Assembly (NCBI GenBank): GCA_014529385.2
Contig: CM043965.1
Location: 19,643,912-19,707,911, forward strand
DNA: 64,000 nucleotides
Direction of reading: 5' to 3'
Origin: Adiantum capillus-veneris
Taxonomy: Eukaryota; Streptophyta; Polypodiopsida; Polypodiales; Pteridaceae
In this document: positions 56,235 to 64,000 of the stretch, piece after piece
How the letters are laid out: each line of letters opens with the position of its first letter
Numbering within the stretch: position 1 is the stretch's first letter
Notes under the pieces: model-generated
What the model saw: the letters and a program-made list of their open reading frames with translations, nothing else
What the model was told of the DNA's origin: nothing
Databases searched by the model: none
Made by a program: the position numbers and the translations under genes

Positions 56235-57345
56235 ATGGCAGTACGCACGTCACAGTTTGAGCTTTTTGTTGCGAGTTTTGATGGGTCAGATTTCGCTTGA
56301 TGGAGCTCGCATATTCTTGATGCATTGACTTGTTTGGGACAAGCATTGCCACTGCAAGGCAAGGATACGAGGCCAGAGTCTATGTGTGACAGTGCGTGGG
56401 AGGACTTGGATGCACTAGTGCGGTCGATGATTATGTTGAGCCTAGTAGACTCAGTCTATTGCATAATTATGCAAGCATGTACAACTAAAGATGTATGGAA
56501 GCTGTTGTTTCAGAGATATGCCACTTCAGAGTCCAGATATGCACCTAGAGTGAGATGCAGGTCTCAAAGACGGATATTGCACACTTGGTATTGTGGACAC
56601 ACAAGACACATTCAGAGGTGTTGTTTTTGCAGAATGTGACACCGCAAACGTTAGTACAGGTTGGATGCTTCAGCTTTGAGTACATCGGAGGTAGATGTTG
56701 TGTACGAGGCTACACAAGACGATGAGGTCGTTCTTGCTTCCATGTCTACTCCTGAGGTTCTCATGTCATGCGATCGCACATTACCTTCGGAGTGGATGCT
56801 AGATACTGATGCTTCATTTCACATCTCGTCGAGAAGCGAGTACTATTGCTCGTATGCTAGCGGTTTGCTTGGACATGTGCGCTTGACTGATGGTTTAGTC
56901 CATGACATTGTTGGTGCCGGAGATGTTCAGATGTCATTGACGAGTGGAGCAATGCTGGTGCTGAGGTATGTTCGCAATGTGCCGTGTTTGACTCGGAGTT
57001 TGGTCTCCGTGAGTCAGTTGAGTGACAGTGGGTGCCATGTTGTGCTAGATGAGCACGGTTTTACTTTGCTCGTGGACAACTTGTTTTAGTGAGAGGTGCT
57101 AGTGTTGATAGCACATATCCAATGCATGTTAGACACGTGAGAGATGGCACTATCTTTGTGACATTGTTGCAACCATGTAGACAGCAGAGACATATTTCCT
57201 TTGCTAGTGGGTTGCATGATGCTTTGCCTTTGTGTCAGCAAATCACTGAGATAGTTGTGTGTGTGCCTACTGAGGTTAGGTAGTTAGAGCAGACAGGCTC
57301 TTGTGAGACATAGCTGGTTGTGCATTTGTCTTGTGGTGACGTTCA
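56235..57345 (+). pseudogene. Ty1/Copia gag-protease fragment (first of two fused elements)
   Basis: From ATG 56235 the frame MAVRTSQFELFVASFDGSDF starts a Copia gag. A TGA follows at about 56298, where such gags have Leu or Arg before Trp. 56325-56639 continues gag (WEDLDALVRSMIMLSLVDSV, KDVWKLLFQRY). The CCHC knuckle is degraded (WYCGHTRHIQRCCF). 56661-57089 is the protease region, with WMLDTDASFH where DSGAS/DTGAS is expected, so Gly is replaced by Asp. It continues to RNVPCLTRSLVSVSQL. A slip at about 57087 leads to 57089-57283. Similarity ends near 57345, where another Copia begins inside its gag. Confidence 0.8.
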
Positions 57346-60300
57346 TGTGGACAGTGGTATCTCTAAGTCAACTTCGATCAGTGAAAATCAATTTCGATGA
57401 CGAAGTGCGAATTCTCCTTATACTATCATCTCTACCGGATAGTTGGGACAGCCTTGTGATGGCTGTAAGTAATTCTATCTCTGGCACAAATACTCTTAAG
57501 TTTGATGATGTTGTGGGTGTTCTCCTAAGCGAGGAAATGCGAAGGAGAAGCACAGGAGAATCATCAAGTGCTGCACTATCAGTGGAAACAAGAGGAAGGC
57601 CTAAGGAGAGGTTCAAAAACCAAAAGGGTCGTGATCGCTCAAGGCGGAGCAAGTCACGCACAAAGTCAGTTCTTGAATGTTGGAACTACGGCAAGAAGGG
57701 CCACGTCAAGAAGGATTGCTGGTCCAAGAAGAAGAAGGAGACAGAGTCTCAAGACAACAAGCCAACATCGGAGGCCAATGTGGCAGGTAAAGTAGAGCAA
57801 GATGCTCTAATTCTCTCATTAGACAATGTGTCTAATTCCTGGATAGTAGATTCCGGGGCTTCATTCCATGCGACACCACACAAGCAACATTTCCAAGACT
57901 ACACCAAAGGTAATTTTGGGTATGTATACTTGGGAGATGATGAAGCTTGTGAGATTGTCAGCAAAGGTACAGTTTCTGTCAAAATTGCTAACGGAAATGA
58001 ATGGAAGCTTAAAGATGTTAAGCATGTTCCTTCTCTTCGTAAAAATTTAATATCTACAGGACAATTGGACGATGAAGGTCACAACATTGCATTCGGAAAC
58101 AAACGGTGGAAGATCTCAAAGGGATCTTTGGTGGTTGCCAAGGGAGAAAAAGTCGGTACACTTTACTTGTGTACTGTTAGCACGCAACCTTCAGCTTGTG
58201 CACCAACTACAGAAGTTGACAATGTGGTGTGGCACTACCGACTTGCGCATATGAGTGCCAAAGGAATGCAAATCCTTCAAACAAAGAAGCTTCTACCAGG
58301 TTTGAAAGAAGTGGACTTAGAGTTCTCTGAAGATTGTGTTTATGGTAAACAAAAGAGGGTAAAATTTCAAAAATCAGGAAATGAAAGAAAAAATAAAAAA
58401 CTTGAGTTGGTTCATTCTGATGTTTGGGGTCTTGCAAGTACACCATCACTTGGTGGCTCATTGTACTATGTAACATCTATAGACGATGCGACTAGAAAAA
58501 CATGGGTTTATGTCATGAAGCATAAATCCGATGTATGTTTCATATTTCAAAGGTGGAAAACCTTTGTGGAGAATGAAACAGGTACCAAGGCTAAATGCCT
58601 CAGATCTGACAATGGAGGCGAATATTGCAGCCAAGCTTTTGAAAGCTTTTGTGCTAGCAATGGCATTCGGAGGCAAAGGACAACCCCAAGGACACCTCAA
58701 CAAAATGGGATTTCGGAAAGGATGAACAGGACAATCATGGAACGAGCACGAAGCATGCGGATACATGCAGGCCTACCGCTTGAGCTTTGGGCGGAATCTG
58801 TAAGTACCTCTGTGTACTTAATAAACCGGTCACCCCCAACGGCATTGGATGGGGGAGTTCCAGAAGAGGCATGGACAAGTAAACCGGTGAATTATGCATT
58901 TCTCAAAGTGTTTGGGTGTGAGGCTTTCATGCACATAGATAGAAGCCTAAGATCAAAGCTAGATGCAAAATCCAAAAAGTGTTTCTTCATTGGCTATGGA
59001 GAAGGAGACTTTGGGTATCGCCTATGGAATCCTGAAGATGGTAAAATCTTAAGGAGTAGGGATGTAATTTTTAACGAACAAAATATGTACAAAGATTACT
59101 TGGAAAGAAAACAAACAAAAGAAACACGTGATGAGTACATGGAGCTTGAGGACGGTGAAGACTCAAGGACTGGAAACGGTGACAATGTGCAACCAAATGA
59201 GGAGCCTCAACCTACTCACTACATCGCAACCAAACATGGGAGTTGGTTGAGTTGCCTAAAGGTAAGCGGGCACTTCAAAACAAATGGGTGTACAAGCTAA
59301 AGGAGGAAGAAGGTGGGAAGAAAAGGTACAAGTCTAGGCTTGTGGTAAAAGGTTTTTCTCAAAAGAAAGGTATTGACTTCAATGAAATATTTTCTCCTGT
59401 TGTAAAAATGAACTCAATTAGGCTTGTCTTAAGCCTTGTGGCTGCTCATGATTTAAATCTCGAGCAAATGGATGTAAATACGGCATTCCCTCACGGTGAC
59501 TTAGAGGAGGAAATCTACATGCTTCAACCAAAGGGGTATGAAGTAAAAGGTAAGGAGAAAATGGTTTGCAGATTAAAGAAGAGCTTGTATGGTTTAAAGC
59601 AAGCATCAAGACAATGGTACTTGAAGTTTGATCGATGGATGTTGGATCATGGATTCACAAGCTGCAACTCGGATCACTGCGTCTACATGAAGAATTTGGG
59701 AGGTGGGAAGTGAGGATACTTGGTATGAAAATATCAAGGGACAGGACGAAGAAGACAATAAAGCTATCTCAAGAAGATTACATCAAGAAGGTACTAGAAA
59801 GGTTTGCAATCCAAAATGCAAAACCAGTTTCTACACCTTTGGCTGGTCATTTTAAACTAACGAAGGATATGTGTCCAAAGACACAAGAGGAGATAGCCTA
59901 TATGTCTAAAGTTCCATATGCTGCAGCGGTAGGTTCTCTAATGTATGCTATGGTCTGGACAAGACCAGACATTGCACATGTAGTGGGAGTTGTGAGTAGG
60001 TTCATGGAAAACCCAGGTAAAGAGCATTGGCAAGCTGTGAAGTGGATACTTAGGTATCTAAAAGGGACAACAACAAATGCTTTGTATTTTGGAGGAACTG
60101 ATATTTTTCTAGAAGGGTATGCTGATGCACATATGGCAGGTGACAAAGATACTCGAAGGAGCACTACTCGCTATGTGTTCACGGTTGGAGGCACAGCAGT
60201 AAGCTGGGCTTCAAAGCTGCAGAAAGTGGTTTCACTTTCTACCACGGAAGCAGAGTATGTAGCAATGACGGAGGCAAGCAAAGAAATTCTGTGGCTTCAC

Positions 60301-60570
60301 AGATTCTTAGAAGAGCTTGGATTCAAACAAGACAATTGTGTCTTGTACAGTGATAGCCAAAGCGCTGTCTATCTTGCGAAGAACTCAGCCTTTCATTCAA
60401 GGACAAAGCACATTGAGGTGAGATATCACTTCATACGCACTCTTTTGGAAGCGGGACAACTAAAGCTAGGAAAGGTGCATACAAGTGAAAATCCTGCAGA
60501 CATGTTTACAAAGGTGGTCAACAAGGAGAAGTTGAGCTTTTTCTCATCTTCAATCGGCATTCAAGGATAA
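57346..60570 (+). pseudogene. Ty1/Copia gag-pol with two internal deletions (second fused element)
   Basis: The element starts inside gag (RILLILSSLPDSWDSLVMAV). The zinc knuckle reads CWNYGKKGHVKKDC, with the second Cys changed to Tyr. Protease is WIVDSGASFH, then WHYRLAHMSAKGM. Integrase has HSDVWG, LRSDNGGEY and QNGISERMNRT. The integrase/RT linker is cut near 59225, where frame and sequence jump directly to the RT start (NQTWELVELPKG in the new frame). RT runs to VYMKNLGGGK at 59712. There the catalytic YVDD box and its surroundings are missing, and RILGMKISRDR follows in a third frame. RNase H is intact to the stop (60568-60570; TEAEYVAMTEA, ENPADMFTK). The loss of YVDD means RT cannot work. 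Confidence 0.92.
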
Positions 60571-60618
60571 GAAGCCAGAATGGAAAGCAGTCACAGGTTT
60601 GGTTTGGAGATCAGTCTC

Positions 60619-60630
60619 CAAGTGGGAGAT
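60619..60630 (+). other. Polypurine tract of the second Copia
   Basis: CAAGTGGGAGAT directly precedes the 3' LTR start TGTTAAG. Confidence 0.85.
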
Positions 60631-60970
60631 TGTTAAGTATGGAGCCTGATTTACCCTTGTAATTTTATGTGGTAAAAGTGCACATTTGTAAGGTCCCCCA
60701 TTATGAGGAGAAGCCATCGTGCATGAAGGAAAATCACTCACCGGAAACCAAAATTTTCACGGACAAGAATCAGGGCCGGTGGTCGATGATCGGAAGTCAA
60801 TGGCCGGTGGTCGGTGGCTGAATTCAATGGCCGGTGGCCAAATTCAAAAGCGGACTTGTCTTCTCAAGGGCGGCCACACATGGGCGAATTGGAGGGTCCG
60901 ATTTGGACTTATTCGCACAAGGGTGGCTACACATGGCTGTCTCTCATAAGAGAGGGCAGCCCTTTTGGCC

Positions 60971-60980
60971 TATAAAAGGA
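60971..60980 (+). promoter_or_regulatory. TATA box in the 673-bp LTR
   Basis: CTATAAAAGG, well placed within the LTR for a U3/R boundary. Transcription would read out into 61304-64000. Confidence 0.6.
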
Positions 60981-61178
60981 GGCCATTTCTACACACATTT
61001 CATAGTGTGAAGTTGATGCAACAAGGTGAGTGTGAGGTGGTGAGAGTGAAGCAAGGCGGGAGCTCTATCAAGGGTTTAATCCCTTTGTAAACTACTTTTT
61101 CTTTTGAAGTGCTAAATCCATTGAGTGGCTCCTTTCCCGTGGACGTAGCCCACATTGGGTGAACCACGTATATCGTGT

Positions 61179-61183
<5 letters not shown>

Positions 61184-61215
<32 letters not shown>
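61184..61215. repeat. (CT)n microsatellite inside the LTR
   Basis: About 16 CT units in the downstream half of the LTR. Confidence 0.95.
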
Positions 61216-61218
<3 letters not shown>

Positions 61219-61399
61219 CTATAATCTCTTGTGTGTGAAATCTATCTCTCTCCATTAAGTAATCTACTCAAAAATATATTTAGCTACGTCTAATTTCCTA
61301 ACAGTAGTACGTGTTGTCCACATTGAAGGGGACAAAGAAAAGGAAAAAAATAACATATTTTGGAAGCACCAGAGGTTCTAACCAGAATTTCCTACCATG

Positions 61400-63962
61400 C
61401 TATTAGCATGGCAGATAACTTGCCACCTTTCCCAGATCAGAACACTTGGATCGTGTGAGCACAACCCTCCCCTCGAGCCACAAGATCTGCCAAGAGAACA
61501 TACAAGTCTGATGAAGAGTCTGTTGAGAGCTTGCCAGAACGGCATAGTAGTGAAGCTGATAATGAGGAAAAAAGAGTTTGAAGGGAAGAGATAAAAAGAA
61601 AAGCCATGGTAGCACATCAGGAGGAGACACAATAGAAACGGGCCAGGTTTGAAAGATAAAAGCACTTCTACAAATGCAACCACCAAGCTCAACGCAAGGA
61701 CCCAGCAAACTGGGTACTCAATTGAATTGAAAGGACCAAGAACAAAGCACCATGCTAGAAAACAGGCCGAAGATCCCATATAATTATTGGAAAAAATGTA
61801 TTAGGAGGAAAAAGCTTTGAAGCTGAAAGAAGCCCAAGAAGCAAAATGAAAATCTAAAGAGGCGGTGGAGCAACAAAAACAAGCAGAGGAAGCAACTGCA
61901 GAAGGAGAAGCACAACATGAACAAGGTGACATGTCTCCTCGACCTTCTTCACCTTCTCCAGGACAGCATGATCACCCCATGCCAAACCCACCAGCAGATA
62001 AAGCCACAAAAGAAATAGAGCTTGAACAAAGAGAAGCAGCCGAATTTGTACAACAGGCAGCCACTACACAGGATCAAGCTAAAGCAAAGGAACTAGATAC
62101 AAAAAGAGAAGCAAGTCCTGCACCAGAGGTGGCCACAAAGTTTGAGAAAACACATGGAACAGAGGAAACACCTTCCACCTCCACACAGCATGAAACGGCC
62201 AAGGCTCAAGGGCAAGAACAACCAGCCACCACGATGCAGCCAAGAGAATCACAAGAGACTATTGAGACATCTACGTAGCTAGCAAGAAATGAGGAGTGGC
62301 AATCAAATGATGAGGTGATCCTGCAAGTCAACAAATATGCAAAGCAAATGCAAGATATGACGGAAAGACTCTGATCAACAACACTTAGCCGCAGCACAAG
62401 GACTAAAGAACTAGAGATAGTGATTGACAGTCTCCAAGAAGAGTTAGAAGACAGATTAAATGTCATCACTGATCTACAAAAGCAAGTGTAGAAATTGAAA
62501 GCTGAAGCTGAACAACATCAGCTAGCAAGAGATAAACAACAAAAGGAGATGGAGGAGTTAGGTGAACTTCTTATGAAGCTCAGAGATGCTTGCAAAGCTA
62601 AAGATGAACAACTGACAAAAGTTACCAACGAACTTCGAACTACAACCCTATCAGTTCAAAAGATTCAAGTAAAGTTATATGTAGCAAATTCCTCCCTACA
62701 ATATTCTGAGCAGAGAATAAATGATCATGCAACTTTTTTGCGACAAATACGAGAAAATCCCGCAGTAGCCTCGATCAAAGGAACATATGAAGTCTACAAA
62801 GCATTAGAGAAAAAGAACAAAGACCTTGAGTTGGAGCTAAAATTCGAGCAGTCTCAGCGCAGAGACATGGCTTTAATGGGGATGCAACGAGAACGAGAGC
62901 TGCTAAAAGAAATAGTTGAGCTTAAAAGACAACTAGCTACTGAGAGATGGACGGCGAGAAATGCAAGAAGAAGCAGGAACTTCAAAACAGCCACAGATAG
63001 AAATTCCCTCAGTTTCTTTTGCTGAGATGGAGACACAGCCAGCAAAAGATCTAGGTGGCGAGGATGAATTCTAGGTACAATTAACAGAAGTTGATACAAT
63101 GCCAATGGTCCAACTATCAAAAGTTGAGAAAGATGCACTGAAAGAGAAGATTACCCAGGAGGTGGATGAGCCGTGAAAAGCAGTGATGGATTGGGAGTTG
63201 AGAGTTCTCCACTCTGTGAATGTTACTCAACTCACTCCCAATCAAATCAATGTGCAATGGAATCAGCACTCCCTACCATGTCCTTTGATAAAGGTGGAGT
63301 TGCCCCAAGTCAAAGAGAGGCTCAACAAAGACATGCAAGTAGAAGGTGCACATGAAGACCACCCCAAGTAGAGGCTAAGCTCGTTGAAAAAGAATCCAAG
63401 ATACCTGATTCTATTCACAAGAGCACTTGCAACACTTCAAAAGGATCCCACTTTTTGTCTTGTACCAAGAGTAAGAACCTGGCAAGCACATGAGGCAATA
63501 ACAAAGAAGCGGCCAACCTGGCTGAACTACTTAAGATTGCCTTCTCCAGAAAAGGGACCACCGACAGAAGAATACATGATGAAAACCCTAACGGGTGCCA
63601 TGTCATTCTTCAAAAGCCTACCGGATTTATCATGTGTGATGCTTTATAAAATTTACCGAATGTTGCTCACCTGCATCGAAGTTTTTCATGAGCCAGAGCA
63701 AGCAGGCGCCCCGTGGATTTTATTCCTCGAGGGTAATAAAGGTTTATGCTATGATATCATTGGTCAACCTTTTGAAGAAGTCCTCTATGGATTCTGCGCC
63801 CAATGTATGTTCTTACCTTCATAGATTATGTTGGCGTTTGAGGAAGCGTTCTACACAGGGTTCTTCACTTGGAGAACAAAGATTTTTGGGCCAGTAATCA
63901 GCAACCTGACTTCAAGATTTGTAGGCTACTCAACTATTGAGCTTAGAAACAGAGTCACTCTG
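61400..63962 (+). pseudogene. Long decayed coiled-coil protein, family unknown
   Basis: From about 61400 to 62950 one plus-strand frame holds together across several stops (for example 62276 TAG, about 62371 TGA, about 62488 TAG). A single slip near 62955 moves to a second frame, which continues with further stops (about 63073, 63174, 63369, 63822 and 63963) to the window edge. The order is a charged region, a Gln/Glu/Ala/Pro/Ser/Thr-rich low-complexity part (61865-62278), a long coiled coil (62400-62950; LVANSSLQ-like breaks, RERELLKEIVELKRQL), then a globular region (63390-63960; RALATLQKDPTFCLVPRVRT, KRPTWLNYLRLPSP, WILFLEGNKGLCYDIIG). The total is over 800 codons. It may be a TE accessory or gag-like protein, but I recognise no family. 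It starts about 100 bases after the LTR at 61303. Confidence 0.5.
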
Positions 63963-64000
63963 TAGTTTTTGCAGGTTCCAGATAAAGAGAGAAAGATCAG

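Larger units (their letters stand above)
60631..61303 (+). repeat. 3' LTR of the second Copia (673 bp)
   Basis: It begins TGTTAAGTATGG and ends TTTCCTAACA, with inverted termini TGTTA/TAACA. CTATAAAAGG at about 60971 is a good TATA box, followed by a CATTTCATAGTG start-site-like region. A CT microsatellite (61184-61215) lies in its 3' half. The 5' LTR is absent from the window, because the element is truncated in gag. Confidence 0.85.

Noticed and set aside
55964-56362. Minus-strand ORF of 132 residues
   Set aside because: Antisense to the Copia leader and gag start; composition shows no recognisable domain.
57368-58476. Minus-strand and alternate-frame ORFs within the second Copia
   Set aside because: Shadows of the gag, protease and integrase frames.

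Overview
The window looks like a repeat-dominated stretch of a large land-plant nuclear genome. The evidence is plant-type Ty1/Copia and Ty3/Gypsy polyproteins, a LINE, a plant-type nuclear poly(A) polymerase copy, PPR fragments of the PLS style, a cell-wall proline-rich protein fragment, GT-AG introns and very many (GA)n/(CT)n tracts. A homosporous fern is my best guess from the PPR style and repeat habit (about 0.5 confidence). I see no bacterial operons, CRISPR arrays, rRNA or tRNA genes.

Layout. 1-4385: LINE on the minus strand (ORF1, then ORF2 with one frameshift). 4386-7250: microsatellites and two related palindromes. 7274-10633: spliced, decayed SWIM-zinc-finger gene of probable MULE-transposase ancestry. 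10634-14219: non-coding, with tandem repeats and GA tracts. 14220-16249: apparently intronless poly(A) polymerase copy with one frameshift in the catalytic core. 16917-21376: two 1.6 kb direct repeats flanking a Gypsy pol core. 23246-30720: Gypsy and Copia debris on the minus strand plus unassigned DNA. 30725-36120: a Copia element split in two by 3.5 kb of foreign DNA that carries a proline-rich-protein fragment. 36530-38260: a decayed orphan coiled-coil gene followed by a repeat that carries a PPR fragment. 39545-45900: a second copy of that repeat, interrupted by a young complete Copia element (192-bp LTRs, 5-bp target duplication). 46010-48240: Gypsy protease-RT fragment. 49880-55690: a 150-bp tandem array running into a large inverted repeat (two arms of about 2 kb around a gag fragment). 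56235-61303: two different Copia elements joined in gag, the second with a 673-bp 3' LTR and a deleted RT catalytic box. 61400-64000: a long decayed coiled-coil protein I cannot assign.

No gene here is clearly a functional host gene. The poly(A) polymerase copy is closest, and its single missing base could be an assembly error. Many premature stops fall where TE families keep Gln, Arg or Trp, as expected from C-to-T decay of methylated cytosines. The best candidates for something undescribed are the orphan-gene/PPR repeat at 36.5-38.3 kb and 39.5-45.9 kb, the coiled-coil protein at 61.4-64 kb, and the inverted-repeat element at 50.9-55.7 kb. All calls come from reading the sequence, without database searches.
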